64,000 nt of DNA, taken from assembly GCA_022842785.1 (NCBI GenBank), contig JALHOW010000001.1, positions 496,001 to 560,000 on the forward strand. The letters run 5' to 3'. Origin of the DNA: Hyphomicrobiaceae bacterium. Lineage in GTDB: Bacteria > Pseudomonadota > Alphaproteobacteria > Rhizobiales > Hyphomicrobiaceae. Positions 9,195 through 19,666 of this stretch are shown in pieces (positions within the stretch are counted from its first letter, which is position 1; each line of letters begins with the position of its first letter). The notes beneath the pieces are model-generated. The model was not told the origin of the DNA. It ran no database searches and worked only from the letters and a program-made list of their open reading frames with translations. Both the position numbers and the translations under genes were made by a program.

Positions 9195-10584
9195 ATTGCT
9201 CTCGGTATCTGCGCACGATCTGCTGCGCGATGATGTTGAGCACGAGCGTCACGAAGAAGAGCACGAAGCCGAGCGCGAAAGCGGCGAGCGTCTTGGCGCT
9301 GTCGAACTCCTGATCGCCGACGAGGATGGTCTTGATCTGGACGGTGATGGTCGTGACCGCCTCGAGTGGATTGAACGTCAGGTTCGCGGCGAGGCCGGCG
9401 GCCATGACGACGATCATGGTCTCGCCAATGGCACGGCTGATCGCGAGCATGAAAGCGGAGACGATGCCCGGAAGGGCGGCTGGCAGGATGACCTTCTTGA
9501 TGGTCTCGGACTTCGTCGCACCAAGCGCATAGGCGCCATCGCGCAGCGACTGCGGTACGGCGTTGATGACGTCATCCGAAAGCGAGGAGATAAACGGAAT
9601 GATCATCATGCCCATGACGAGACCGGCGGCGAGCGCGGACTCCGAAGCGACATCGAGACCGAAGCTCTCACCCCAGCCGCGAATGTACGGCGCGACCGTC
9701 AGCGCGGCGAAGAAGCCGAGCACCACCGTCGGCACGCCCGCCAGGATTTCCAGAACAGGTTTTGCCCAGGCGCGGAAGCGCGGTGTCGCGTACTCCGAGA
9801 GATAGATCGCGGAGAAAAGTCCGAGCGGTCCAGCAACGAGGATCGCGATGAACGTGATCAGCAGCGTGCCCGTGAGCAGCGGGATGAAGCCGAAGGCGGT
9901 CTTGATATCGCCCTGGTCCGCGCGGAGCGCCGCCTGCGGGTTCCACTCCGTGCCGAACAAGAATTCCGAAACGCTTGGCCGTCCCTTGAGCGAGGGATCG
10001 AAGAAGAAGCGGTACGTCTCCCACACGACCGAGAACACGATGCCGATCGTGGTCAGGATGGCTACGAGCGCGCAGAGGATCAGTACGGCGATGACAAAGC
10101 GCTCGAAGTAATTGCGCGCGCGGAACGTAGAGCTGATCCGGCTGAGCACAAGAAAGAGCGCGAGAAGGCCGAGTGCCGTACCGATGCCGAGAACGGCAAG
10201 CCGGCCCGTCGTGAAGATGCCGGCATAGCTGGCTGCGGCATCGCGCAGGGCGGCGGATGGATCACCCTGATGACGGCCGTCGAGAAGGTTGCTCACATCG
10301 CGCAGGACGACGCCGCGCTGAAGGGGATCGTTTGCGATTTCTGGCGGGAAGAAGTTGAAGACACTCGATGTCGCGAGCTGCTTCACGAGCGGCGTGCCGA
10401 TCGCGAACACGAGGATCATGGGTACGATCAGTGCCACCGCGGCGAGGAGGCCGTGGTAGGTCGGCAGCGAATGTAGTGCGCCGCCTGGGCCTGCGCGCAG
10501 TGACTGCGCGCGCTTGGCTGCAATGAAATAGCCGGCCACGACCAGACAGGCGAGCGTGAGGAAGTAGATGGCCGTCATGGTCAC
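9187..10584 (-). CDS. pstC: phosphate ABC transporter permease
   Basis: GLFSAIYLSEYATPRFRAWAKPVLEILAGVPTVVLGFFAALTVAP...; overlaps pstA by 8 nt. Confidence 0.95.
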   Translation of the reverse strand: MTMTAIYFLTLACLVVAGYFIAAKRAQSLRAGPGGALHSLPTYHGLLAAVALIVPMILVFAIGTPLVKQLATSSVFNFFPPEIANDPLQRGVVLRDVSNLLDGRHQGDPSAALRDAAASYAGIFTTGRLAVLGIGTALGLLALFLVLSRISSTFRARNYFERFVIAVLILCALVAILTTIGIVFSVVWETYRFFFDPSLKGRPSVSEFLFGTEWNPQAALRADQGDIKTAFGFIPLLTGTLLITFIAILVAGPLGLFSAIYLSEYATPRFRAWAKPVLEILAGVPTVVLGFFAALTVAPYIRGWGESFGLDVASESALAAGLVMGMMIIPFISSLSDDVINAVPQSLRDGAYALGATKSETIKKVILPAALPGIVSAFMLAISRAIGETMIVVMAAGLAANLTFNPLEAVTTITVQIKTILVGDQEFDSAKTLAAFALGFVLFFVTLVLNIIAQQIVRRYREQYD

Positions 10585-10616
10585 AGTCCTGCGGGCTTAG
10601 GCGGCGATGATCTGAT

Positions 10617-10653
10617 GGGGAATGGCCCGGGTTGAGGCTTCCCGGGCCATCCC
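10617..10653 (-). promoter_or_regulatory. stem-loop between pstS and pstC (possible mRNA processing or stabilising hairpin)
   Basis: GGgaATGGCCCGGG-ttgaggctt-CCCGGGCCATcCC in the 87-nt pstS-pstC gap. Confidence 0.65.
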
Positions 10654-10671
10654 AAATTTTGCGAGAGCCGC

Positions 10672-11727
10672 CTACTTCACGTCGCTGGCGGTCAGCGCCT
10701 TCATGGCCGTGGCGTTAGCCGAGATCGTCTTCGCCTCTGCAGGCGGCAGCGAGATCAGGCCTTTGAGCGCGAGGTAGCCGTCCTTCGACATGGCCTTCGA
10801 CGAAACGTACTCGCCGACGAACTTGTCAAGGCCGGGGATCACACCGACGTGCTGCTTCTTCACATAGATGAAGAGAGGGCGGGCACCCGCGTACTTGCCG
10901 GCAGCGATCGCGTCATACTCCGGCGCGACACCGTTGAGCGGTACGCCGCGCAGCTTCGCAGCGTTCTCCTCGAGGAAGGAGTAGCCGAAGATACCGAACG
11001 CATTGCGGTTCGCTTCGAGCTTCTGCACGATGACGTTGTCGTTCTCGCCGGCCTCGACGTAGGCGCCATCCTTGCGGATGGACTTCCATGCGCCGTCAAA
11101 TGCCTTGCGGTCGGACTTCTTGAGGGCGGCGAGCGCGGGGATCTTCTCAGCGCCGGGTTCCATGATGAGCTCATGGAAGGCGTCGCGCGTGCCTGACGTC
11201 GGCGGCGGACCCAGAACCTCGATCTTCACGTTCGGCAGCGAAGGATCGATGTCGGACCAGTTCTTGTACGGGTTGGCGACGAGCTTGCCGTCCTTGTCGG
11301 GCACCTGCTCGGCGAGGGCGAGGAAGGCCTGCTCGAGCGTGAGCTTGAGCGCCGGGCCGGCTTTCGACTGCGCAATGGTGAGACCGTCAATGCCGACCTT
11401 GACCTCGACCACGTCGGTGACGCCGTTCTTCGTGCAATCGTCGAACTCGCTCTTGCGCATGGCCCGCGACGCATTGGTGATGTCGGGATGACCGACGCCG
11501 ACGCCCGCGCAGAAGAGCTTGAAGCCACCACCGGTGCCGGTCGACTCGACGACCGGTGTCTTGATGCCGCCCGTCTTGCCGATCTGCTCGGCGACGGCCG
11601 TCGTGAAGGGATAGACCGTCGAGGAACCGACGACCCGGATCTGGTCGCGTGCCGATGCTGCATCGGCGAACCCGACGATACCCACAGCAGCCATCGCCGC
11701 CGCGGTCGTGAAGAACTTGGTGCTCAT
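10672..11727 (-). CDS. pstS: phosphate-binding periplasmic protein
   Basis: Signal peptide MSTKFFTTAAAMAAVGIVGFADAASA; VVGSSTVYPFTTAVAE; TGTGGGFKLFCAG; first gene of the pst operon. Confidence 0.95.
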   Translation of the reverse strand: MSTKFFTTAAAMAAVGIVGFADAASARDQIRVVGSSTVYPFTTAVAEQIGKTGGIKTPVVESTGTGGGFKLFCAGVGVGHPDITNASRAMRKSEFDDCTKNGVTDVVEVKVGIDGLTIAQSKAGPALKLTLEQAFLALAEQVPDKDGKLVANPYKNWSDIDPSLPNVKIEVLGPPPTSGTRDAFHELIMEPGAEKIPALAALKKSDRKAFDGAWKSIRKDGAYVEAGENDNVIVQKLEANRNAFGIFGYSFLEENAAKLRGVPLNGVAPEYDAIAAGKYAGARPLFIYVKKQHVGVIPGLDKFVGEYVSSKAMSKDGYLALKGLISLPPAEAKTISANATAMKALTASDVK

Positions 11728-11820
11728 TGCAATCTCCCAGAGCATCTGAGGGAGGCGCGAATTTCCCGCTCAGCGCCTCGCTGGGCCCCTTGGCCCTGGG
11801 CAGACTTCTAGCCGACAGCC

Positions 11821-11838
11821 ATAATCGTTTCATGACAG
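11821..11838 (-). promoter_or_regulatory. possible weak Pho box upstream of pstS
   Basis: Minus strand CTGTCAT-GAAA-CGATTAT; one perfect CTGTCAT half and a poor second half. Confidence 0.4.
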
Positions 11839-12000
11839 TTTATCGCATTGATATTTAATGCTATTATTCGAGATGATCTGGACGCAGTCAAAGTCCTCGC
11901 GAGGGCGCGTTCACGCCAGTGCGCGTGTGCCCATGACATTGGCTTCGCCAAGCAGTATGGATGCGCGGAACAGCCCATCGGGGCATGACGGACAATACCT

Positions 12001-12363
12001 ATGGCAACTCAAGCAGATGGCGGCGGATTGGCGGGTGCGGATGCGGTGCTCGTGCGCCTCGCAGAGACTATCAGGGCGCGGCGCTCGGCGGCGGCCGATG
12101 CGTCCTACACGCGCCAGCTCCTCGACGGCGGCCTGCCGCGCTGCGCGAAGAAGTTTGGCGAGGAAGCTGTGGAGGTCATCATTGCCGGCCTTCGCGAAGA
12201 CGATGCGGCGCTCAAGGGCGAAGCTGCCGATCTGCTGTACCACCTGCTGGTGCTGCTCGAAGTGCGCGACATCGCGATCGAGGACGTGCTCGCGGCGCTC
12301 GAAAAGCGCATGGGACTTTCGGGCCTCGACGAGAAATCGAGCCGGGGTCGCAAGGAGAGCTGA
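12001..12363 (+). CDS. hisE: phosphoribosyl-ATP pyrophosphatase
   Basis: YTRQLLDGGLPRCAKKFGEEAVEVIIAGLREDDAALKGEAADLLYHLLVLL; adjacent to coaA. Confidence 0.92.
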   Translation: MATQADGGGLAGADAVLVRLAETIRARRSAAADASYTRQLLDGGLPRCAKKFGEEAVEVIIAGLREDDAALKGEAADLLYHLLVLLEVRDIAIEDVLAALEKRMGLSGLDEKSSRGRKES

Positions 12364-12366
12364 ACT

Positions 12367-13347
12367 ATGCGCGATGTCCTGCAGCAGGAAGATTATGCGG
12401 CGCGGTCCGGCGTGCTCTACTCGCCGTATCGCTCGATCAGCCGCGAGGATTGGGCGCGGCTGCGCGCCGATACGCCGATGACACTGGTGCCGCGTGATCT
12501 CGCGACGCTGTCCGGTCTCATCGAAGAACTCTCCATCGAGGAAGTCGAGCAGATTTATCTGCCGCTTTCGCGCCTGCTCAATCTGCACGTCGCGGCATCG
12601 CAGGAGCTTTACGCCGTCACATCGAAGTTTCTGGGACGGCAAGGACGGCGCGTGCCCTTCATCATCGGTGTGGCCGGCTCCGTTGCTGTCGGCAAAAGCA
12701 CGACGGCGCGCGTTCTGCGGGCGCTGCTCGCGCGCTGGCCCGATCATCCCCGCGTCGATCTCGTGACGACTGACGGCTTTCTGTGGCCGAACCACGAGCT
12801 CGAAGCGCGCGGCATCATGCACCGCAAGGGTTTTCCGGAGAGCTTCGATCTCGCGCGGCTGTTGAACTTCCTCGGCGATGTCAAATCCGGACGCGAGAAG
12901 GTTGCCGCTCCCGTCTATTCGCACTTTCACTACGACATCATTCCGGGCCAGCAGATCGTCGTCGATCGCCCCGATATCCTGATCGTCGAAGGTCTCAATG
13001 TGCTGCAGCCCGCACGTCTGCCGAAGGACGGCGCAGCGATCCCGTTCGTGTCGGATTTCTTCGATTTTTCGATCTACATCGACGCAGATCCGCAAGTCAT
13101 CGAAGACTGGTACGTGAAGCGCTTCATGCGCCTCAGAACCACGGCCTTCCGCGATCCGGCTGCGTACTTCCACCGCTATGCGCAGCTCACCGACGAGCAG
13201 GCACTCGCCAAGGCGCTCGAGATCTGGGGCGGGATCAACCGGATCAATCTCGACGAGAACATCCTGCCGACGCGTCAGCGCGCGCGCTGCATTCTGCGCA
13301 AGGGCGCGGACCACACTGTCGACGGCGTGCTGCTCCGCCGGATCTGA
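12367..13347 (+). CDS. coaA: type I pantothenate kinase
   Basis: [45 protein letters not shown]...KGFPESFD. Confidence 0.96.
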   Translation: MRDVLQQEDYAARSGVLYSPYRSISREDWARLRADTPMTLVPRDLATLSGLIEELSIEEVEQIYLPLSRLLNLHVAASQELYAVTSKFLGRQGRRVPFIIGVAGSVAVGKSTTARVLRALLARWPDHPRVDLVTTDGFLWPNHELEARGIMHRKGFPESFDLARLLNFLGDVKSGREKVAAPVYSHFHYDIIPGQQIVVDRPDILIVEGLNVLQPARLPKDGAAIPFVSDFFDFSIYIDADPQVIEDWYVKRFMRLRTTAFRDPAAYFHRYAQLTDEQALAKALEIWGGINRINLDENILPTRQRARCILRKGADHTVDGVLLRRI

Positions 13348-13908
13348 TCAGTCCTTGCGTGGCTTCGTCGTGCGGCGCTGAGCCAGGGCAAACCACGCAT
13401 TCCACGCTTCCGCGCTCTGGCGCACGGCGGTCGTTGCAAGCGGCATGTCCAGTGCGGCCTTGGCCATGCGGGCCTGCATGGCGAGGCCCGTTGCCGTCAT
13501 CCGCCATCCAAGCGTCATCCACGGTTGCGCGAGACCGAGGAAGTCGAATGCGGCAACCGGCCTGCCGGTATGTACGTTCGCGGGCGCGGCCGGCGGCTCG
13601 GTCTTGGGGTGGTAGCTCGCCTGCGCAGACGGCTTTGCGGCGTGCGAGGCCTTCTCGACAGGGCCGACTTTCTTCTCGGCGCGCGCGAGTAGCGGCGCCG
13701 CGGACTGGGCACGGGCGGCTGTCTTGCGTGGCGATGGTGTCGCGTCGACCTTGCGGGAGGAGGCAGCGGCCTTTGCAGCCCGACCGGAACTGCTCGCGGC
13801 GGTTTTGGCCTGCTTCCCGGCCCGCTTATTGCTTTTGCGGTCCCGGCTTGCTCCGGCTTTCACTTTGGGAGCCTTCGGACCCGTCGACTTTGATTTCCGG
13901 CCAGTCAT
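13348..13908 (-). CDS. hypothetical protein: Lys/Ala/Ser-rich basic N-terminus plus helical phasin-like C-terminus
   Basis: MTGRKSKSTGPKAPKVKAGASRDRKSNKRAGKQAKTAASSSGRAAKAAASSRK... then FDFLGLAQPWMTLGWRMTATGLAMQARMAKAALDMPLATTAVRQSAEAWNAWFALAQ. Confidence 0.65.
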   Translation of the reverse strand: MTGRKSKSTGPKAPKVKAGASRDRKSNKRAGKQAKTAASSSGRAAKAAASSRKVDATPSPRKTAARAQSAAPLLARAEKKVGPVEKASHAAKPSAQASYHPKTEPPAAPANVHTGRPVAAFDFLGLAQPWMTLGWRMTATGLAMQARMAKAALDMPLATTAVRQSAEAWNAWFALAQRRTTKPRKD

Positions 13909-14059
13909 GTGCGTACCCCACAATTGAGACTGATGACTATGGCGCAACTCATTCGCTGCGCCCCATGTGGCGGCATTATGATGCGACGCACAAAGATATA
14001 TCACGCGCAGCAGCGTGATGGCCACTTCTTGTTGCAACGCGGGAGGAGCTGGCGCGGTT

Positions 14060-15052
14060 TCAGAGACCGCGAGCGGCGGCGAGCGCGGCGAGCGACGTCT
14101 CCGGGCGCGCGCCGATGTGGCTGATGATCTCGCCGGCGGCGAGACTGCCGAGATGGCCGCAGGCTTCGAGCGGCTTGCCGCTCGTATATCCGTACAGGAA
14201 GCCCGCGGCGTAGAGGTCGCCGGCCCCTGTCGTGTCGATGACCTGTCGGATGGGCGCTGCGGGCACGCTCACGGCCTTGTCGCCCTTGAAGATGACCGAT
14301 CCCTTGGCGCTCCGCGTGAGTACGGCGACCTTGGCATCGGACTTGGCCTGGCGCGCGGCCTCCTCGAAGCTGGCGGCGCCGTAAAGGGCCGTAATCTCGG
14401 TTTCGTTGGCGAACAAAATATCGACGCGGTGGCGGATGAGTTCCAGGAACTCAATGCGATGGCGCTCGACGCAGAATCCATCGGAAAGCGTCAGCGCAAC
14501 TTCGCGTCCGGCCTTCTCGGCCATGTCCGCCGCATGGCGGAAGGCTGCCTGGGCATCGGGGCGGTCGAAGAGATAGCCCTCGAGATAGAGGATGCGCGAG
14601 GCGGCGATGAGCTCGGGATCGACGTCGCGCGGGCTGAGCTCCGGGCTGACGCCGAGGAACGTGTTCATGGTGCGCTGGCCGTCCGGCGTAACGAGGATCA
14701 GCGAGCGCGCCGTTGGCGCGCCGCCCGTCGAGGCCGGTGTATCGAAGGCAACGCCGGCGGCGCGAATGTCGTGACGGAAGATGTTGCCGAAATCGTCCTC
14801 GGTGACCTTGCCGATAAAGGCCGATTTGCCTCCGAGCGAGGCAATGCCGACCATGGTGTTGGCGGCCGAGCCACCGGAGATTTCCACGGCCGGGCCCATC
14901 TCCTGATAGAGATGCGAGACGCGATCCGCATCGACCAGCATCATGTGGCCCTTGGCCAGATTGTGCTTGATGAGGAAGTCGTTCTTGCAGCGGCCAATGA
15001 TGTCGACGATGGCATTGCCGATGCCCACGACGTCATGTTCGATCTTGGCCAT
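14060..15052 (-). CDS. PfkB-family carbohydrate kinase (adenosine kinase-like)
   Basis: VGIGNAIVDIIGRCKNDFL, GGSAANTMVGIASLGGKSAFIGKVTEDDFG, DTTGAGDLYAAGFLYGY. Confidence 0.92.
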   Translation of the reverse strand: MAKIEHDVVGIGNAIVDIIGRCKNDFLIKHNLAKGHMMLVDADRVSHLYQEMGPAVEISGGSAANTMVGIASLGGKSAFIGKVTEDDFGNIFRHDIRAAGVAFDTPASTGGAPTARSLILVTPDGQRTMNTFLGVSPELSPRDVDPELIAASRILYLEGYLFDRPDAQAAFRHAADMAEKAGREVALTLSDGFCVERHRIEFLELIRHRVDILFANETEITALYGAASFEEAARQAKSDAKVAVLTRSAKGSVIFKGDKAVSVPAAPIRQVIDTTGAGDLYAAGFLYGYTSGKPLEACGHLGSLAAGEIISHIGARPETSLAALAAARGL

Positions 15053-15117
15053 GGAAGGGTCCCCCGCGTTCTCTGTGTGGCCGCACTATCATGGCCGGGG
15101 TTGTTGGAGCAAGCCGG

Positions 15118-15192
15118 CTAGTGTCCCGATCGCGAAGTTCGTCACCATCTGCGGCGGCTCTCGAGCGAACTTCGCGATCGAAAGGGCACTAG
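15118..15192. repeat. palindromic element, CTAGTG...CACTAG, copy 1
   Basis: CTAGTGtCCCgATCGCGAAGTTCG ... CGAACTTCGCGATcgaaagggCACTAG. Confidence 0.8.
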
Positions 15193-15205
15193 CAAATCTA
15201 TGTTT

Positions 15206-15283
15206 CTAGTGCGGTTCAGATTCCGAAGTCCGCCTCCCAGGCCTGCCGCGAAGTGGTGGCGGACTTCGGCATCACCGCACTAG
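15206..15283. repeat. palindromic element, CTAGTG...CACTAG, copy 2
   Basis: CTAGTGCGGTtcagattCCGAAGTCCGCC ... GGCGGACTTCGGcatcACCGCACTAG. Confidence 0.8.
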
Positions 15284-15324
15284 GCCATCCTCTCCCATCA
15301 AAACAGCCAAGGTTCTCAATGCGC

Positions 15325-16371
15325 TTATGCTCGCGGCGCTGAGATGTCGCGGGAGGTAGCCAAGCGGGCAAGCTCCATGAGCAGGCGCTCGGCATGGGCG
15401 TCCTCGAGACTCGATGCCGTGCGGGCGGCGAGGGCGCTGGCGCGGATGCGAGCGACGGCGGCCGCGAGCTTCGACGCGGTCCAGCGCCGGCACTGCGCTT
15501 CTACGGCCGCGCGGCGCTTGAAGTGCAGGGGGGGACGGATCTGGCGCATGGCCTCGTCCATGCTGCGTCCGCCCTCGATGGCGCCGCGAATGCGATGCAG
15601 GCGGGCGAAGTGCCACTGCACGGCCGCGATCACCGATTGCGCACCCTCGCCAGAAGAGAGCAGGCGCTGGCAGCCTTCGATCGCACGTGTGCTGTCCCCG
15701 GCGGCGGCCGCATCGATGACGCGCTCCATGGCGAGTTCCGAAGCATCACCGACAATGGCCTCGATGTCCTCGGCCTGGATGGTGCCGCGCCCGGCGGCGT
15801 AGAGCGCGAGCTTCTCGACTTCGCCGCGCGACAGCCCGCGGTCGGCGCCAAGGCGTGCGATCAGCATTTCGCGCGCGTCGGGCGTGAGAGACAGGCGGTG
15901 CGCGCCGAGTACCTCATTGACCATCACATCGAGCGACTGGGCATCATCGCCGAAGCAGGGAATGGCGGCGGCGTGAGGCGCTTTCTCGAAAGCCGCGCGC
16001 GCGGCGTCGTCGGCGCGCAGGTTGCCGCCTTCGACGATCAGCACGCCAGCCAGCGGGGGCCCGTCCAGAATGCCACGCAGAAGCGCACCCGTGACGCGCC
16101 GGCTCATGTTCGTGCGCACGATCTTGCGCCCGCCGAACATGGGAAGCGTCAGCAGCTCGACAGAGAGTCGCTCGCCGTCATCTTCGAGCTCGGGATCATC
16201 GATGCGCACGATCTCGCCGGGCGGTGTATCGCGTGCGGCAAGCGATTGCGCGAGCCGCACGGCACGTTCGCTGACGAGGCCCGTATCGCTGCCGTAGATG
16301 AGGAACGCGGTGAGCCCGGGATCGGGCCGCGTCAGGACGGCATTGGCTTGCTGAGCTTTGACGGCGACCAT
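15325..16371 (-). CDS. holA: DNA polymerase III subunit delta
   Basis: MVAVKAQQANAVLTRPDPGLTAFLIYGSDTGLVSERAVRLAQSLA...; directly downstream of lptE. Confidence 0.88.
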   Translation of the reverse strand: MVAVKAQQANAVLTRPDPGLTAFLIYGSDTGLVSERAVRLAQSLAARDTPPGEIVRIDDPELEDDGERLSVELLTLPMFGGRKIVRTNMSRRVTGALLRGILDGPPLAGVLIVEGGNLRADDAARAAFEKAPHAAAIPCFGDDAQSLDVMVNEVLGAHRLSLTPDAREMLIARLGADRGLSRGEVEKLALYAAGRGTIQAEDIEAIVGDASELAMERVIDAAAAGDSTRAIEGCQRLLSSGEGAQSVIAAVQWHFARLHRIRGAIEGGRSMDEAMRQIRPPLHFKRRAAVEAQCRRWTASKLAAAVARIRASALAARTASSLEDAHAERLLMELARLATSRDISAPRA

Positions 16372-16485
16372 CTTTGCTTGCCATGGGCTGCTGGAAAGAG
16401 GTTCGCGACCGTTATCGGCGTGCCACGCCCACGGCGTCAATACATCAAGGTCGCGTTGGGAAGTGCGCGTGAGACGCGCGGCAGC

Positions 16486-17049
16486 TCAGGCCGGTGCGCG
16501 CGAGAGATAGGCGCTGAGACGCACCTTCAGCTCGTCGGCGATCGTCTTGGCGACCCGCGTTTCAGCATCCTCGCGAGCGCGGACGTTCGAGTAGATCGAC
16601 TGATAGCGCTCGAAAGCGGCGCGGGCGTGCGAGCTACCTTGCAGAACGATGGACTTCTGCTTGAGGTGAATGAGCTGATAGGCAACTTCGACGTTGTAGA
16701 CCTGACTGTAGGCCTCGCCCTTGTTGGTCACGAGCGTCGAGTTGATGCCCTCGCGGAGTACGATCTCCAGGCGATAGGCGGGCTTGGCTGCTTCGCCGCC
16801 GCCGGTATTGTTGAAGATCAGCTCATTGCGGATGCGCTGGCCGACCCGGCTCGGGATCGGCGCAATATCGACCTTGGCAAGCACATCCTGGAGGTGCTCA
16901 CCGCTGGCCGTCGGACCATAGAGCGGCTGGAAGTCGCCCGGACCGCAGGCGGCCAGGATTGGAGCGGCGGCAAACGTCACCGCGAGCCCGCGCAGAAGTG
17001 CGCGTCTCGATGGAGCGTTTTGCGGCTTCTTCCCCCTAGGCGACGACAT
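16486..17049 (-). CDS. lptE: LPS assembly lipoprotein LptE
   Basis: [36 protein letters not shown] lipobox and LptE-like N-terminus; overlaps leuS. Confidence 0.87.
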   Translation of the reverse strand: MSSPRGKKPQNAPSRRALLRGLAVTFAAAPILAACGPGDFQPLYGPTASGEHLQDVLAKVDIAPIPSRVGQRIRNELIFNNTGGGEAAKPAYRLEIVLREGINSTLVTNKGEAYSQVYNVEVAYQLIHLKQKSIVLQGSSHARAAFERYQSIYSNVRAREDAETRVAKTIADELKVRLSAYLSRAPA

Positions 17050-19666
17050 TCACGATCCTCTGTGGGACCACAATCACCTTCTTCACAGGCCGTCCCTCGA
17101 TAGCCCGTATGACAGCCTCAAGCTTGAGTGCTGCCGCCTCGATTTCTTCCTTCGCGGCCGATCGGGCCACGGTCAGTTCATCACGGCGTTTGCCGTTCAC
17201 CTGTACGGCAATGGTTACATGATCGTCAACGAGCAAGGACCCTTCCGGCTGAGGCCACGGCTGTTCCGCCAGAAGGGTGTTGTAACCGAGCCGCGCCCAG
17301 CATTCTTCAGACAAATGCGGCATCATCGGGCCGATCATCTGAACAAGGTGCTCCAGCGCCTCGCGAAGTGCCCAGTCGATACCGGCTTCGGACTTGCCGG
17401 CGGCAGCTGAGAGCTCATTTGACAGTTCGTAGAGTTGCGCAACGGCCACATTGAAACGCAGGTTCTCGATGTTGCGGCCGACGGCATCCAGCGTCTTGTG
17501 AGTCGCGCGCCGGAGCGTCAGCGCTGCGGGACCGAAATCAGCGGGGCGCGGGGCACCCTTGGGCGCGGCCTTCGACTCGATGTCGCCCATGAGGCGCCAG
17601 ATGCGCTGGATGAACCGCCCGGCGCCCGCGACGCCGGCCTCTGTCCAGATGACGTCGCGCTCGGGCGGGCTGTCGGAGAGCATGAACCAGCGCGCGCAGT
17701 CGGCGCCCCAGTGCTGGATGATGTCATCGGGGTCGACGAGGTTCTTCCTCGACTTCGACATCTTCTCGATGGAGCCGATCACCGCCGGCTTGCCGGTTGC
17801 GATCTCGGTCGCGCGGCGCGCTTCGCCCTCACCGTCGAACTGTACTTCGGTCGGCAGCAGCCATTGGCCGTCGGCGGACCGGTAGGTCTCGTGCACGACC
17901 ATGCCCTGCGTGAAGAGGGCTGCGAACGGCTCCTTGAGCTTGGGATCGAGGTTGCCGGTAACGCCCATGGCGCGCGTGAAGAAGCGCGAATACAGCAGAT
18001 GCAGAATCGCGTGCTCGATGCCGCCGATATATTGGTCGACGGGGAGCCAGTAGTCGGCCGCGGCCTGGTCGACGGGTGTCTCGGCATCGGGTGCCGTGAA
18101 GCGCACGAAGTACCACGAGCTGTCGACGAACGTATCCATGGTGTCCGTCTCGCGGACGGCCTTGGACCCGCACTTCGGACAATCGACATGGCGCCACGTC
18201 GGGTGGCGGTCGAGCGGATTGCCGGGCTCGCTGAACGACGCATCCTCCGGGAGCTTCACCGGGAGCTGGTCGAAGGGTACGGGTACCTCGCCGCAGCTTT
18301 GGCAGTGAATGATCGGGATCGGGCAGCCCCAGTAGCGCTGGCGCGAGATACCCCAGTCGCGCAGGCGATAGTTGATCTTGCGCTTGGCGATCGGTCGGCC
18401 GGCCAGCGCGGACTTCTCCAGGCGATCCGCAATGGCGTTGAAGGCTGCTTTGACGTCGAGCCCGTCGAGGAACTGCGAATTGATCATCACGCCGTCATCG
18501 ACATAGGCCGTGCCGGCCTCGATCTCGGCGATTGCGCGGGCGCGCGCCTTGGCGTCCGGCGGTGCGACGACGGGGACGACCGGCAGGCCATAGGCGCGGG
18601 CGAACTCGATATCGCGCTGGTCGTGCGCCGGGCAACCGAAGATGGCGCCCGTGCCGTAGTCCATGAGAATGAAGTTCGCGACGTAGACGGGCAGCTTCCA
18701 GTTCGGATCGAGCGGGTGTGTCGCGACGATCCCGGTGTCGATGCCCTTCTTCTCCGCGCTCTCGATGGTGGCGACGGACGTGCCCATGCGCCGGCATTCT
18801 TCGCTGAAGGCGGCAACAGCGGGGTTCGTCTCGGCAGCGGCCAGCGCCAGCGGATGATCGGGCGCAATGGCGAGGAAGGACGCGCCGAAGAGCGTGTCGG
18901 GCCGCGTCGTGAAGACTTCCAGCTCGGTCTTTCCGGCTGGCGCCGTACCTGCTTCCAGCGCCCAGCGGATGAGCAGGCCCTCGGAGCGGCCGATCCAGTT
19001 TTCCTGCATGAGCCGGACTTTCTCCGGCCACTTGTCGAGCGTCTTCAGCGCATCGATCAGATCATCGGCGAACTCGGTGATCTTGAACGCCCACTGCTGC
19101 CGCTCGCGCTGCTCGACGAGTGCGCCCGAGCGCCAGCCGCGACCGTCGATGACCTGCTCGTTGGCCAGCACGGTCTGGTCCACGGGGTCCCAATTCACCT
19201 TGCTCGAGCGCCGGTAGGCGAGGCCCTTCCCGTACATATCGAGGAACAGGCGCTGCTGATGGCGGTAGTAGCTCGGATTGCAGGTCGCGAACTCTCTGGC
19301 CCAGTCGAGCGCCAAGCCCATGGACTTGAGCTGGGCCTTCATGGCGTCGATGTTGGCGTAGGTCCACTTGGCTGGGTGAGTCTGCCGCTCCATGGCCGCG
19401 TTCTCGGCCGGCATGCCGAAGGCGTCCCAGCCCATGGGATGGAGCACGTTGAACCCCCGCGCGCGCTTATAGCGGGCGAGCACGTCGCCCATGGTATAGT
19501 TGCGCACATGCCCCATATGGATGCGCCCAGACGGGTACGGGAACATCTCGAGCACATAGCACTTAGGCTTGGCCGGGTCCGTGGCCGTAAGGAAGGACTT
19601 GCGCTGCTCCCAGACACTTTGCCAGTGCTGCTCGCGATCGGGCGCGTTATAGCGTTCGGCGGCCAT
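17036..19666 (-). CDS. leuS: leucyl-tRNA synthetase
   Basis: [63 protein letters not shown]. Confidence 0.98.
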   Translation of the reverse strand: MAAERYNAPDREQHWQSVWEQRKSFLTATDPAKPKCYVLEMFPYPSGRIHMGHVRNYTMGDVLARYKRARGFNVLHPMGWDAFGMPAENAAMERQTHPAKWTYANIDAMKAQLKSMGLALDWAREFATCNPSYYRHQQRLFLDMYGKGLAYRRSSKVNWDPVDQTVLANEQVIDGRGWRSGALVEQRERQQWAFKITEFADDLIDALKTLDKWPEKVRLMQENWIGRSEGLLIRWALEAGTAPAGKTELEVFTTRPDTLFGASFLAIAPDHPLALAAAETNPAVAAFSEECRRMGTSVATIESAEKKGIDTGIVATHPLDPNWKLPVYVANFILMDYGTGAIFGCPAHDQRDIEFARAYGLPVVPVVAPPDAKARARAIAEIEAGTAYVDDGVMINSQFLDGLDVKAAFNAIADRLEKSALAGRPIAKRKINYRLRDWGISRQRYWGCPIPIIHCQSCGEVPVPFDQLPVKLPEDASFSEPGNPLDRHPTWRHVDCPKCGSKAVRETDTMDTFVDSSWYFVRFTAPDAETPVDQAAADYWLPVDQYIGGIEHAILHLLYSRFFTRAMGVTGNLDPKLKEPFAALFTQGMVVHETYRSADGQWLLPTEVQFDGEGEARRATEIATGKPAVIGSIEKMSKSRKNLVDPDDIIQHWGADCARWFMLSDSPPERDVIWTEAGVAGAGRFIQRIWRLMGDIESKAAPKGAPRPADFGPAALTLRRATHKTLDAVGRNIENLRFNVAVAQLYELSNELSAAAGKSEAGIDWALREALEHLVQMIGPMMPHLSEECWARLGYNTLLAEQPWPQPEGSLLVDDHVTIAVQVNGKRRDELTVARSAAKEEIEAAALKLEAVIRAIEGRPVKKVIVVPQRIVNVVA

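Noticed and set aside
9136-10476. 446-aa plus-strand Asp/Arg/Glu-rich ORF
   Set aside because: Antisense to pstC; charged low-complexity composition is a shadow of hydrophobic codons.
15394-17103. 569-aa plus-strand ORF
   Set aside because: Antisense to holA and lptE.
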